From Chloroflexota bacterium (lineage in GTDB: Bacteria; Chloroflexota; Dehalococcoidia; Lucifugimonadales; Lucifugimonadaceae): a stretch of DNA of 44,663 nt. This document shows positions 24,542-33,847 of this stretch, piece by piece. Position 1 is the first letter of the stretch, and each line of letters starts with the position of its first letter. The notes under the pieces are model-generated. The model saw only the letters and a program-made list of their open reading frames with translations. It did no database searches and had not been told where the DNA came from. The position numbers and the translations under genes are program-made. The DNA lies in NCBI GenBank assembly GCA_018650185.1, contig JABIGL010000141.1, positions 1 to 44,663 of the forward strand, written 5' to 3'.

Positions 24542-26935
24542 TCACTCGTATTGATCTACCACCAGTTGATGCTCTGCGGCTTTCTCTGGTTCCCCCAACT
24601 CTCCGTATAGCATCACGAGTTGCTTCCGGGCATTGACTGCATGTAGTGACTCTGAATCACGCTCGACCGCGGTCTCATAAGAAAGTACCGCGAGTGCAAG
24701 TTCGCCAAGATTTTGGAGCGCAACACCCCTGAACCACCACGAGCGGACATCAGGGTGTTCCGGAGTCTCCATTTCCAGAGCCCTGTCCGCATAAACGAGA
24801 CCAAGAATGTCATCCTCGATGGCCAGAAATCCCTGGGCTGCAGATGACTGGACGCCAGGGATCGCGGGACGCGCATCAGCGAAGTTGAGGTAGGTATTGC
24901 GCGCGTCTTCGAGAAGATCTTCTCTCCCCAATCCAACCAACCGTGACTCGGCCTGTCCGACTCTGCCCTGCATATCAAAAGACTTTGAGTTCCTGTCCGT
25001 ATATCGTTTCGCCGCATCAAGTGCTGACTGCCAGCCAAATTCCGCAAGATCTGTATCCCCTGCGTCCTCGGCAGCATTGGCAGCGCCTCTGAACAGATCA
25101 TTTATCGTCTCGTGATACTGCTCGACATCCGGGTTGAGATCCGCCGCACGTTGATATTTTTCCAGCGCCCTGTTTACGTCACCTTCGTGACCAAGAACGG
25201 CACCGTCTCTCGCAATCGCGCTAGCCTGAATGATGCGCACATCCCGGAAATACAACAGCCCGACCGCCAACACGGTGACCACCACTGCCAGCCCGATGTA
25301 CGCTCCCCGTGGTCCACTGCTCGCCAAGATACGAGGGCGACGACCCGACTCCACAGTCTTAGTCTTCCCCTCAAATCCAGAGGACCTCGCTTTGGTAATC
25401 TCGATGATCGCTATGAGAAGGCCCAGGAGTATCCAGAACGGCACCAGGTCACCCAGCCTGGCAACCCCCGCCATCTGTTCAACAGCCCGACCGGCGAGGG
25501 TCGCCACAAGCCCCACAACGATCAGCGATGCCCAGCGTTCCTCGGTACCGGCCGATTTCACGGTGTTCAGAAGTTGCACACCGGCGTAAAGCACCAACAA
25601 CGCCAGGGCAATTATCGATCCCAGGCCCAGAACTCCAAGTTCCACGAAAATCTGTAGCGGATAGTTGTGTGCGTGTGCCGCAATAGAACCTGAATAATCC
25701 ACATCTATCCCGAGTGGATACGCGTAAAAGAACATCTCGGGCCCGTAACCGAATAGTGTCCTAACCACTCCGGCACCGGTCGATTCTTCAGGCGACCAGA
25801 TCCTGTCTGCAGACACGTCCAGAATCGATTCCCATATGAGGCCCCGACCGCCTACCGACGTCGACGCGGAGTCTTCAAATATTCGACCAACGTCAGCAAG
25901 GGTTCGCTCCGCTCCCCCCCCGCCTGCAGGTAGCGGTATCTGTGCGATGAGTATCGCGATCACCACCGCCGCGGCTATCACTGCCAGCCCCTGGCTCAGC
26001 GTTCTCCGGTCCAGCCACACAAGTCCAATGCCAACGAAGGCCACTACACCAGCCGCATACCCGAGCCACGGCCCACGGCTACCTGTGTACCAGAGTGCGA
26101 TCAGTTGAACTCCAAGTGCCAGAGCACCAACCGCCAGCCACAGGTATCTACTTCGGCGGCCCTCTGATAATGCAACTACAGGCGTTAACACGGCCGTCAT
26201 CACCAGAAACGAGCCCAGGTGGATCGGGTTGCCGAATGAGGCGAATATGCGGGATGCGTTCTCACCTGATCCGATTGGATCCCATCCGTAGCGCTGCCCC
26301 ATTCCATACATCGCAGCGATAGTCCCAGCTACAACGAAAGCAATCAACAATCGCCTTACTTGAGACTCTGATCGCACACGCATAGCCACTGCAAAGAAGA
26401 TGATCAGGAACGACAGAAATGAATAGAGCTCGTATCCAAGGTCTGTGAAATTACGGCCCCACAGGCTGGTGGTCCTGACCGGGGATCCTATTGTGGACAG
26501 CACTGCGACCGCACCGAGAGTGGCGGCGGCCACCAGTGCCCACCTCTCCGGCTGTCGCCCTATCCACTTACTGGCATTGGTCAGGCCCGGCAATCCATAG
26601 GGCTGTGAATAAAGGGCGCGCTCCCAGGCCCAAGCGGCGGTTATGACCAGCGCCACAAGGTGGAGCGCAACGTACTTTGGGTCGTTATAGAACGTCAGCC
26701 AGCCGCGCATATTGGAGACAAGAGGAACGGATATTAGGCCGACGAGCCACGCAGACTCGATAACCAGATCCGGTATCCGTCTTGAGTCTTGTAACGAAGA
26801 GGTTGGCCTTGAGCGGCGACGGGGCATAAGTGCCGAATATTCCGTGGTGGCTAGTTCGATCAGGTAGCGAGGAGGTCTGGACTTCCCAGCTCGATCAATG
26901 TCTCGTTGAACCGCATTATAAGAAGACCCCTGCAC
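24542..26935 (-). CDS. O-antigen ligase/polymerase-like membrane protein with C-terminal TPR repeats
   Basis: A 797-residue protein (GTG start; ATG 26827 would drop 36 polar residues and is a reasonable alternative). It has about a dozen membrane helices in the first 560 residues. The Wzy_C/O-antigen-ligase signature is present as TGSRGPWLGYAAG and, in the following periplasmic loop, AHAHNYPLQIFVELGVLGLG with the catalytic-type His. From about 575 to the end are tetratricopeptide repeats (ALEKYQRAADLNPDVEQY, LAVLSYETAVERDSESL). Such proteins transfer or polymerise glycans, or glycosylate proteins, at the outer face of the membrane. No other glycan genes flank it, so the substrate is unknown. 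Confidence 0.85.
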   Translation of the reverse strand: MQGSSYNAVQRDIDRAGKSRPPRYLIELATTEYSALMPRRRSRPTSSLQDSRRIPDLVIESAWLVGLISVPLVSNMRGWLTFYNDPKYVALHLVALVITAAWAWERALYSQPYGLPGLTNASKWIGRQPERWALVAAATLGAVAVLSTIGSPVRTTSLWGRNFTDLGYELYSFLSFLIIFFAVAMRVRSESQVRRLLIAFVVAGTIAAMYGMGQRYGWDPIGSGENASRIFASFGNPIHLGSFLVMTAVLTPVVALSEGRRSRYLWLAVGALALGVQLIALWYTGSRGPWLGYAAGVVAFVGIGLVWLDRRTLSQGLAVIAAAVVIAILIAQIPLPAGGGGAERTLADVGRIFEDSASTSVGGRGLIWESILDVSADRIWSPEESTGAGVVRTLFGYGPEMFFYAYPLGIDVDYSGSIAAHAHNYPLQIFVELGVLGLGSIIALALLVLYAGVQLLNTVKSAGTEERWASLIVVGLVATLAGRAVEQMAGVARLGDLVPFWILLGLLIAIIEITKARSSGFEGKTKTVESGRRPRILASSGPRGAYIGLAVVVTVLAVGLLYFRDVRIIQASAIARDGAVLGHEGDVNRALEKYQRAADLNPDVEQYHETINDLFRGAANAAEDAGDTDLAEFGWQSALDAAKRYTDRNSKSFDMQGRVGQAESRLVGLGREDLLEDARNTYLNFADARPAIPGVQSSAAQGFLAIEDDILGLVYADRALEMETPEHPDVRSWWFRGVALQNLGELALAVLSYETAVERDSESLHAVNARKQLVMLYGELGEPEKAAEHQLVVDQYE

Positions 26936-27239
26936 GCGACGGGCCTGAACAGACCCTTGTTTTGAACTTATACCGGTGACGCTCTAAATTTGATTTAGCG
27001 GGTGTTGGTACCTGTCCCACCTCGGGTGATCCCCTGTGAGAAACCACGCGTCTCCACCATCCCTCCACCTGCCATCCACCTAACCCCACCGTTCACACCC
27101 CTGAAACCATCGCCGGGGATGACTAGTGTTCCCAACCGAGGCGCATGTGCATGGGTGGCAGATGTCCTCAATGGTCTGACCTACGACGGAAGGTCAAGAC
27201 CATGGCGCTCCGGCGCCACCTACATTCCGGGGGTGAACC
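26936..27239. other. divergent intergenic region
   Basis: About 300 bases lie between the ligase-like gene and the sensor kinase. Apart from the weak plus-strand promoter at 26962-26990 nothing was recognised. An open frame at 27002-27379 lacks a ribosome binding site and runs into the kinase gene in another phase. Confidence 0.4.
26962..26990 (+). promoter_or_regulatory. possible sigma70-type promoter
   Basis: TTGAAC (26962-26967) and TAAATT (26985-26990) are separated by 17 bases. It would read toward the histidine kinase at 27240 with a 5' leader of about 240 bases. It is a pattern match only. Confidence 0.3.
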
Positions 27240-29348
27240 ATGACCAGCATCCGAAACTCGGCACAATGGCGTCTGGTGGCGCTCGCAGTTCTACTACCGA
27301 TCGCCGCGGTCGCCGTACTCCTTATCTGGCAGGACTACCAGGCGCGTCGAAGCTCGATCATCACCAATCTGGAGCTTAAATCTGCCCAGATCAACGCCCA
27401 GCTTGAAGACTTCGTAAACACCTCGGAAGCATCCACCGGCTCACTCGCCACTCTCATCTCAAGCGTGAGCCCGGACATAACTGAAAGCGCTCCAAAAGCG
27501 GCAGGGACGTTAACCCAGGCCAACGAGCTACTTGTTGAGTACCTGGCCCGTAACCCACAGTTCACTGAGGTCGCAGTCGTCAACTCTGCTGGCAACACGC
27601 TGGCCGGTTCCAGGCCATTCACAACAGGTTCCCGTTCCGACTATGCCCTCCTCCTTGGAACCCACGTCGGTTCAGGTCCCTTCACCGTCTCCAATGTTTT
27701 CATACCCGCAGGGAACGCTGAACCTTACGTACTGTTTTCTTATCTATTGGAGGAAAGCGATGAAGCTACCTCGTACGTCGTAGCAACGTCATTGCTGACC
27801 ACCATCTCAGGCGCGCTCGACATGAGTATGGGTTTCCCATCGAGCGCCAAATCCGGCATATTTGATGGCTCTGGCATGGTCCTTGCGGGAACCGGATATG
27901 AGCTACCCCACCCCGGCGGAGCGGTGGGACGCGACATCTCCGGAAGCGCCGTATGGTCCCAGGTTGAAACCTCCCCAGACGGCGCATGGTTCGGTCCGGG
28001 ATTAGACGAAATCGACCGCATCATCTTTTTTGAATTCCCTGAAAAAACCCCATGGGTCACGACCGTGGCCTTCGCCCAGGCTGAGCTTTTTGGCCCGCTC
28101 TGGCAACGGGTGTGGTTCGTCTCAGGAGCACTGCTTTCAACTATCGCCGGTACATTACTGCTGGTCGAAATAGCTAGTCGGAGAGACCGTGTCGCGTGGC
28201 AGCGGGTGACACGTGAGCGCCAGACTCTGCAGGCCGTTCTGGATAGTGCCCGTGATGGCATCATGGTCCTCGATGCAACGGGTTCCGTGGAGTACACGAA
28301 TCGTCGTCTCGGAGACCTGTTTGAGATCCCGGCAGAGCGGTTGATCGGATCAGGCACTTCCCAGATAACGACGGCGTTTAGCGCTATGCCTGGCTTGAGC
28401 GAACGTGACGTTGCCGAGCTGGAACGGATACTTGTGAGCGGTGAGTCTCCAGCACAGCCACTCAACATCGTTGGATCGAATGACTGTGCGATACAGATCG
28501 TCACATACCCGGTTCGCCAATCAGACGGCGAGATTACCGGGCTTACGCTGGTGGCTCACGACGTGACTGAAGAGACTCGTATCCACCGGATGAAAAGCGA
28601 GTTCGTTGGAAACGCCTCGCACCAGCTGAGGACACCGCTGGCCTCGATACTGGCTTCTTCAGAACTCTTGCTCAGCGGTGCCGGTGATCCTGCCAAACAG
28701 GAAGCCAGACTACGACTGGTTCACGGTGAGGCGTTGCGCATGCGGGAGACCATCTCATCCCTCCTCAACCTGTCGCAGATCGAGTCCGGGCGTGTAATCC
28801 TCAATACTCAGGCGATCGACTTGAAGCGATTCATGGATGACATCGTGGAGTCGGCCACCGAGAGAAGCGAATCACATGAGTTCGTCACGGAAATATCCGA
28901 TGATGCCGACACTGTATGGGCGGACCGTTCCAAGCTTTCTGAAGTGATGTCTAGCCTGATCGACAACGCCGTGAAGTACTCGCCGGACGGCGGCAGGGTA
29001 TTCATGTCCGCCTCAGCGGAGGATGAGCAGTCAATCCGGGTGCAGATAAAAGATCAGGGAGTCGGCATAGACGAGGCTGATCTCCCGGTCCTATTCTCAC
29101 CCTACCAGCGAGCCTCTGCCCCCTCTCGGGGCCTGGCTGATGGCACGGGACTCGGCCTGCACATAGTGCATTCACTCGTGGAGCTTATGGGTGGCAAACT
29201 CTCGGTCAAAAGCTTGATCGGGATAGGCAGTACCTTCACCTTCATCCTCCCTATCGCTCCTGTGCCGCAAGTCAGCTTACAACCCGATGCGAACGGTGAC
29301 GAAACGGAGAGGAAGTCCTTCTCTACCGCTATCGCAACCGTCAATTAA
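27240..29348 (+). CDS. membrane sensor histidine kinase (extracytoplasmic sensor, PAS, HisKA, HATPase)
   Basis: A 702-residue protein. Helix 1 spans residues 12-30 and helix 2 about 290-312. Between them is an extracytoplasmic domain of about 255 residues that resembles a double-Cache sensor. A PAS domain follows (about 330-445, ARDGIMVLDATGSVEYTNRRL). HisKA carries His461 in GNASHQLRTPL, and HATPase_c has DNAVKYSPDGG, DQGVGIDEADLP and GTGLGLHIVHSL. GGGGGTG lies 5 bases before the ATG. The receiver gene starts 33 bases after its stop, so this is a two-gene two-component system. The ligand is unknown. Confidence 0.92.
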   Translation: MTSIRNSAQWRLVALAVLLPIAAVAVLLIWQDYQARRSSIITNLELKSAQINAQLEDFVNTSEASTGSLATLISSVSPDITESAPKAAGTLTQANELLVEYLARNPQFTEVAVVNSAGNTLAGSRPFTTGSRSDYALLLGTHVGSGPFTVSNVFIPAGNAEPYVLFSYLLEESDEATSYVVATSLLTTISGALDMSMGFPSSAKSGIFDGSGMVLAGTGYELPHPGGAVGRDISGSAVWSQVETSPDGAWFGPGLDEIDRIIFFEFPEKTPWVTTVAFAQAELFGPLWQRVWFVSGALLSTIAGTLLLVEIASRRDRVAWQRVTRERQTLQAVLDSARDGIMVLDATGSVEYTNRRLGDLFEIPAERLIGSGTSQITTAFSAMPGLSERDVAELERILVSGESPAQPLNIVGSNDCAIQIVTYPVRQSDGEITGLTLVAHDVTEETRIHRMKSEFVGNASHQLRTPLASILASSELLLSGAGDPAKQEARLRLVHGEALRMRETISSLLNLSQIESGRVILNTQAIDLKRFMDDIVESATERSESHEFVTEISDDADTVWADRSKLSEVMSSLIDNAVKYSPDGGRVFMSASAEDEQSIRVQIKDQGVGIDEADLPVLFSPYQRASAPSRGLADGTGLGLHIVHSLVELMGGKLSVKSLIGIGSTFTFILPIAPVPQVSLQPDANGDETERKSFSTAIATVN

Positions 29349-29381
29349 GCCCAACTACACACTGGTTACACAAGGATTCAC

Positions 29382-29807
29382 ATGTCTTCTACCAACATAG
29401 TCCTGATCGACGACGAGCAATCGTTGAGAGACGTGATAGAGGAAGGGCTGGTCGAGTTATTCGGGTGCACGGTGCGTGCCGTGTCTGACGGAGAGTCCGG
29501 GCTTGCATGCCTGCGCGAGTCACCTAGCGATGTGCTTCTTGTAGACCTGCTTATGCCGGGCATCAACGGGTTTGAGGTGCTTGAGCGGCTCAACTCCGGC
29601 GTTGAAAAGGGTTGCAGACCCAAGAGGGTTATCGCCATGAGTGCCCTTACGGATCTCGATACAGTGCAGGCCTTACGTGATCTAGGCGTAGACGCGGTCC
29701 TACCAAAGCCCTTCTCACTTCAAGAATTAAGGTTGGCGTTAAACCTTGGGGAGCCGGGTACCTTCGAGGCACCGGTACACGGCACCGCCCTCGCACATAC
29801 GGCCTGA
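29382..29807 (+). CDS. single-domain response regulator (CheY-like receiver)
   Basis: A 141-residue receiver. The acidic pocket is Asp10-Asp11, the phospho-acceptor is Asp55 (VLLVDLLMPG), the conserved Ser is in VIAMSAL, and the Lys is in LPKPFS. A short unstructured tail follows, without a DNA-binding output domain. It acts presumably by protein contact or in a phosphorelay downstream of the kinase encoded 33 bases upstream. Its gene converges on mraZ. Confidence 0.93.
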   Translation: MSSTNIVLIDDEQSLRDVIEEGLVELFGCTVRAVSDGESGLACLRESPSDVLLVDLLMPGINGFEVLERLNSGVEKGCRPKRVIAMSALTDLDTVQALRDLGVDAVLPKPFSLQELRLALNLGEPGTFEAPVHGTALAHTA

Positions 29808-29827
29808 CCCTAATCCGGTCTTCAGGC
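29802..29827. terminator. weak bidirectional hairpin between response regulator and mraZ
   Basis: GCCTG / CAGGC is extended by ACC / GGT with a small bulge. It spans the 3' ends of two convergent genes. No U tract is visible, so this is a tentative call. Confidence 0.35.
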
Positions 29828-30247
29828 TGCGCGGCCCTGCCCCGCATCTGACACACGATCGGGTAGAGCGCCCAACTCAGATGCCCACGCCTCTCGATCC
29901 CATACCTCGACGGCGTCGCCTGTACCCAGCACAACAACGTCTCGTACAATCCCGGCGTAGTCGAGCGTGGTCCGGGGCAACTGGAGACGACCCTGCCGGT
30001 CAGCCTGCTGCTCGTTCGCCGAGGCGAAGATGAAACGGGCGAGCTGCCTCGTTTCGGCGTTCGTAGACGGAAGGTCTCTGATCTCTGCGGCTATGCGTTC
30101 CCATCCCTCGGCTGAGTAGACAGCGACACAACGCTCAAACCCGCGTGCCACTACAACCTCACCGGATAACGCCTCGGCAAATGCCGTAGGAATCGCAATG
30201 CGCCCACGGCTGTCGACGTTTCCCTGATATTCGCCCGCAAATAACAC
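29822..30247 (-). CDS. mraZ: transcriptional regulator MraZ
   Basis: A 141-residue protein with two tandem SpoVT/AbrB-like units. The first carries VDSRGRIAIPTAF (about residues 11-23) and the second ADRQGRLQLPRTTLDYAGI (about 82-100), each with the DxxGRxxxP signature of MraZ. The start is GTG, with GGAGGG about 10 bases upstream. MraZ normally opens the division and cell-wall cluster and represses it, with rsmH directly downstream. Here no rsmH or other dcw gene follows; a convergent response regulator lies downstream. The family assignment is firm, the isolated context is unusual. Confidence 0.93.
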   Translation of the reverse strand: MLFAGEYQGNVDSRGRIAIPTAFAEALSGEVVVARGFERCVAVYSAEGWERIAAEIRDLPSTNAETRQLARFIFASANEQQADRQGRLQLPRTTLDYAGIVRDVVVLGTGDAVEVWDREAWASELGALPDRVSDAGQGRAA

Positions 30248-30406
30248 GGCCCGTTGGCCCTCCGAAAGTCGACGCGTTGAGACGGAGCCTTCCGTCGCTT
30301 TCTGTCGACATATCCAGTCTGGCCCGTGGATGCCTCATCGCCTACCGAGAATTTCCTGACGCTGAGTTGGGGCTGCCACACACCCTGAGACCACCCTCGA
30401 CGTACT

Positions 30407-31063
30407 TTAGGCCGGATTCTCAGCGGTCTGGATACGAATATCCACGATGACATCAGAGGCTGATCTCAATGTGGCAAGTGCTTCGACAATCGCGTCCTGC
30501 GCGGCGGCTACATTCTGGAGTCCGAGAGCATCGAAACTATCGTTCACCTGCTGACCCGCAGTTTTCAGGTCTTCCATCACGTTTACGAGTTTCTCCTGAA
30601 TTTCCGTCTGCCCCTCAGTAGGAATCAGGTCCCTCGCACGTGCGGCGTATCTGGCAAACCCTTCAGAGGTTTGGCGCAAGTCACTTACCCAGATAGGGCT
30701 TTCGGAATTAGGTGATCGCATCAGCTCGATGATCCGCGCAAGATCGCTGCCCGCCCTCGTTGCCAGTTCGTTTGCTTCCTGCCTATAAAGCTCTTCCGGT
30801 GCGACGACGGGAGTGGCGGTCAGTTCCACCTCGGGAGTCGCTGTGGCAAATCCGGATCCATCGGAAGGAACCTCTTGAAACGAGTCACCGTCATCTGACA
30901 CGGATGTCCCCAACACGACCACGGCGACTCCAACCACCACCGAACTAAGGCCGCCTATAAGCGCGTTGCCCTTGGAGCCGGTCATTACGGAACCAACGTA
31001 TCCCAGCCAGGCCAGGCCACTCAGCGCGGCGGCCGCACCGAGAACGATCAGCAGGGTTTCCAA
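30407..31063 (-). CDS. membrane-anchored protein with helical extracytoplasmic domain
   Basis: A 218-residue protein of no recognised family. Hydrophobic helices lie at about residues 3-22 and 32-53, then a Thr/Pro/Glu linker (ATATPEVELTATPVV), then a long helical part from about 90 to 210 (ELYRQEANELATRAGSDLARIIELM and following) that may form a coiled bundle. The start is TTG with an AAGAG nearby. It lies upstream of mraZ on the same strand. Its fold reminds one of secreted helical-bundle domains, but no function is assigned. Confidence 0.6.
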   Translation of the reverse strand: METLLIVLGAAAALSGLAWLGYVGSVMTGSKGNALIGGLSSVVVGVAVVVLGTSVSDDGDSFQEVPSDGSGFATATPEVELTATPVVAPEELYRQEANELATRAGSDLARIIELMRSPNSESPIWVSDLRQTSEGFARYAARARDLIPTEGQTEIQEKLVNVMEDLKTAGQQVNDSFDALGLQNVAAAQDAIVEALATLRSASDVIVDIRIQTAENPA

Positions 31064-31257
31064 ATTCGCTCTTCTCTATCCGGCGTATCTGTCATCGAAT
31101 ACCGCCGGTCCAACATTTTCAGTTTATGGGCAGGCTGTTTCGGGCCGGCCGATACGAACCATTATGAGGTCATTCGACGTCATCGCACCCTCATACATTG
31201 GTTTTTGTCCACAGGATTACGTATTACGAGCGAAACGACGGACTAGCTTTACGAGGG

Positions 31258-32448
31258 TTAGTCGAAGAAGTCCGAGTCTTCTTCCCTCAAGTACTTCTTT
31301 GTAGCTTCCGCGTTCAACGTGACACCCAATCCGGGCGTGTCCCAGACGTCGATGAAACTGTCCTTCACGATAGGATTCGGCAAGCCTTCAACGATGTCGT
31401 ACCACCAGTCCGGATCACCAGTGCAGTATTCGAAGCCGATGTAGTTCTTGGGCAGCGTCGCAGCCACCTGCACCTGCGCAGCGAGACCGATCAGTCCATC
31501 ACCCGTCCCGTGGGGCGCTATCGAAATACCGTGCAGGTCCGCGTACTCCGCTATCCACTTGAGTTCCGCAAGGCCACCGACATCCGCCAGATCCGGGCCG
31601 ATTATGTTCACCGCCCGTTTCTCGATCAACCCCATGAAGTTCTGGCGTAGATAGATCTGTTCACCCGTGTGAATCGGCGTCGTCGTGTACGGCGTGACCT
31701 CTCTGTACAGGTCAGCCAGGACGTAAGGCGTGTAGTCGCCCGTAATCATGTCTTCCAGCCACATCACATTCAGGTGTTCGACCGACTTTGCCAGCTTCAA
31801 CGCGTCGGTCGGTCCGAATCCTGGACCGCAATCCAGCGCCAGCCCGACCTCATCACCAAGAACGTCCTTCATCGCCTCGATACAGGCGATGGTGTGCTTC
31901 ATTCCACGCTCGGTTATCAACCCCTTGTTGGGATGGTAGTTCGAGGTATCGAGGTCGCCGTAAAAATAGTCCGGCACCTCGCGGACCATCGAGCCGTGGA
32001 ATGAAATCCCCTGTTTGATGATGGAGAACCCTTCCGGTCTCGCCTTCATCCACCGCATCTCCTCCGCATAGTCCTCCGGCTGTGAGTCTGACATCGATCG
32101 ACGTACGTTGCCGTTGTAGGTGCGAACCCTGTCCCTGACTTTTCCACCCAACAACTTGTAGACCGGAACACCGGCCGCCTTCCCGGCGATATCCCACAAC
32201 GCCATCTCGATGGTGCTGACACCCGCGCCCCAGGGCTTAAATGCGCCCAATCGACGGATCTGCTGCATCACCCGTTCAACGTCCGTCGGGTCCATGCCGA
32301 CAATCATGTCCCTGTAAAACATGAACAACCATTTCATGTTCTCTTTGGCAGGTTCCGCCTGTCCGATGCCCTCGATGCCCTCGTCGGTGGTGATCCTCAC
32401 GACGGGGTTTCGACCAATGATGGCGCACTTCAGGTCGGTGATCTTCAT
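31258..32448 (-). CDS. enolase-superfamily (mandelate racemase / muconate lactonizing type) dehydratase, copy A
   Basis: A 396-residue protein with the N-terminal capping domain and the (beta/alpha)7beta barrel of the superfamily. Metal ligands are Asp206 (LALDCGPG), Glu232 (WLEDMI) and Glu263 (HTGEQIY). A catalytic His313 is in SIAPHG, paired with an Asp in GPDLADVGG. Lys145 is in the second strand (IIKQGI). This set fits sugar-acid dehydratases of the mandelate racemase subgroup. The exact substrate cannot be read. It is about four-fifths identical by eye to the next gene, with no gaps. A promoter with 17-base spacing lies about 70 bases upstream. SAR202-type genomes are known for expanded enolase-superfamily paralogs. 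Confidence 0.9.
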   Translation of the reverse strand: MKITDLKCAIIGRNPVVRITTDEGIEGIGQAEPAKENMKWLFMFYRDMIVGMDPTDVERVMQQIRRLGAFKPWGAGVSTIEMALWDIAGKAAGVPVYKLLGGKVRDRVRTYNGNVRRSMSDSQPEDYAEEMRWMKARPEGFSIIKQGISFHGSMVREVPDYFYGDLDTSNYHPNKGLITERGMKHTIACIEAMKDVLGDEVGLALDCGPGFGPTDALKLAKSVEHLNVMWLEDMITGDYTPYVLADLYREVTPYTTTPIHTGEQIYLRQNFMGLIEKRAVNIIGPDLADVGGLAELKWIAEYADLHGISIAPHGTGDGLIGLAAQVQVAATLPKNYIGFEYCTGDPDWWYDIVEGLPNPIVKDSFIDVWDTPGLGVTLNAEATKKYLREEDSDFFD

Positions 32449-32520
32449 TGGGACTCTTTCTTGCTTCCATATGTGCTGCGTTGCGTGTCAGGTCGGTTAT
32501 GACCTACTCCGCCCATCGAA

Positions 32521-32549
32521 ATTATGTCCGCTGAGCCGCGGGCGATCAA
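32521..32549 (-). promoter_or_regulatory. sigma70-type promoter of enolase copy A
   Basis: On the minus strand TTGATC (32549-32544) and CATAAT (32526-32521) are 17 bases apart, within a GGACATAATTTCG block that also occurs upstream of copy B. Conservation of both hexamers and spacing at the two paralogs supports it. The leader would be about 65-70 bases. Confidence 0.6.
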
Positions 32550-32550
32550 T

Positions 32551-32578
32551 TGGTAAACAACGGCTGGTAAACAACGGC
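32551..32578. repeat. tandem 14-bp direct repeat
   Basis: TGGTAAACAACGGC occurs twice head to tail, directly upstream of the -35 element of the copy A promoter and 8 bases beyond the stop of copy B. It is a recent duplication by slippage or a paired binding site. Confidence 0.7.
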
Positions 32579-32586
32579 CAACAGGT

Positions 32587-33777
32587 CTAGTCGAAAAAGT
32601 CTGAGTCTTCTTTCCTGAGGTGCCGTTTCGCCGCCTCGACATCAAATGTCACGCCAAGGCCGGGTGCGTCCCAAACTTCTATGTGGCTGTCCTTCACGAT
32701 GGGATCCGGCAATCCTTCAACGATGTCGTACCACCAGTCCGGGTCGCCGGTCGTGTACTCAAACGCTATGTAGTTCTTGGGGAGCGTCGCAGCCACCTGC
32801 ACCTGCGCTGCGAGACCGAACAGACCGTCAAATCTGCCATGTGGCGCCATCGATATACCGTGCAAATCCGCATACTCGGTTATCCACTTGAGTTCGGCGA
32901 TTCCACCGACATCTGCGAAATCAGGGCCGACGATGTTAACGGCACGTTTTTCGATCAGATCCATGAAGTTTTGACGCAGGTAGATCTGTTCGCCGGTGTG
33001 GATCGGCGTCGTGGTGTAAGGCGTCACTTCACGGTAGAGATCGGCGAGGACGTAGGGCGTGTAGTCGCCCGTGATCATGTCCTCAAGCCACATCACGTTC
33101 AGGTGTTCCAAGGCTTTCGCAAATTTTAGGGCGTCGTTTGGATAGAATCCAGGCCCGCAATCCAGCGCCAGCCCCACCTCGTCGCCCAGCACATCTTTCA
33201 TCGCCTCGACACAGGCGATTGTGTGCTTCATGCCGCGCTCCGTCATTACTCCCGTTCGCGGTGACCTAGGGCCTGTTTCGATTTCGCCGTAAAAGTAATC
33301 CGGGACTTCGCGGGGCATCATCGTATGGAACGAGATCGCCTGCTTAACTATCGAGAAATTTTCAGGCTGCGACTTCATCCAGCGCGCCTCTTCAGCGAAA
33401 TCCTCCGGATTGAAGCTGGTCATCGTGCGCTGCACGTTGCCGTTGTAAACCCGAACCCGGTCCCTGACTTTCCCTCCAAGTAATTTGTATACGGGCACTC
33501 CAGCGGCTTTCCCGGCGATGTCCCAGAGCGCCATCTCGATGGAACTAACGCCAGCCCCCCAGGGCTTGAACGCCCCCAGACGACGAATTCGCTGCATGAC
33601 CCTCTCAACGTCCGTCGGGTCCATGCCGATGATCGCGTCCCTGTAGTGCAGGAACAGCCACTTCATGTTTTCTTTGGCGTATTCCGCCTGGCCGATCCCT
33701 TCAATGCCTTCGTCCGTCTTGATACGGATAACCGGATTCCGGCCCAGGACGGCGCACTTCAGGTCGGTAATTTTCAT
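32587..33777 (-). CDS. enolase-superfamily (mandelate racemase / muconate lactonizing type) dehydratase, copy B
   Basis: A 396-residue tandem paralog of copy A. The frame is open upstream to 33876, but the ATG at 33777 matches the copy A start exactly and follows a shared leader (GAAAGAGTC). The extra 33 residues would overlap the promoter. Metal ligands Asp206, Glu232 and Glu263 and the barrel His313 are all kept. Differences from copy A cluster around residues 116-180 (capping loop and substrate strand), for example VKQAISFHTMMP against IKQGISFHGSMV, and at 314-318. This suggests a related but different substrate. The reaction is inferred from the family. Confidence 0.9.
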   Translation of the reverse strand: MKITDLKCAVLGRNPVIRIKTDEGIEGIGQAEYAKENMKWLFLHYRDAIIGMDPTDVERVMQRIRRLGAFKPWGAGVSSIEMALWDIAGKAAGVPVYKLLGGKVRDRVRVYNGNVQRTMTSFNPEDFAEEARWMKSQPENFSIVKQAISFHTMMPREVPDYFYGEIETGPRSPRTGVMTERGMKHTIACVEAMKDVLGDEVGLALDCGPGFYPNDALKFAKALEHLNVMWLEDMITGDYTPYVLADLYREVTPYTTTPIHTGEQIYLRQNFMDLIEKRAVNIVGPDFADVGGIAELKWITEYADLHGISMAPHGRFDGLFGLAAQVQVAATLPKNYIAFEYTTGDPDWWYDIVEGLPDPIVKDSHIEVWDAPGLGVTFDVEAAKRHLRKEDSDFFD

Positions 33778-33847
33778 CGAGACTCTTTCCCATAACGGGT
33801 ATTCAACGGGGACACACAAGTAAGTAACGGCGGCTAAGACGGACGAA

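Noticed and set aside
27002-27379. Open frame of 125 codons before the sensor kinase
   Set aside because: No ribosome binding site, low-complexity Pro-rich translation, and it overlaps the kinase start in another phase.
27740-28504. Minus-strand frame of 254 codons
   Set aside because: Antisense to the sensor kinase; Ser/Pro/Arg-rich shadow without domain features.
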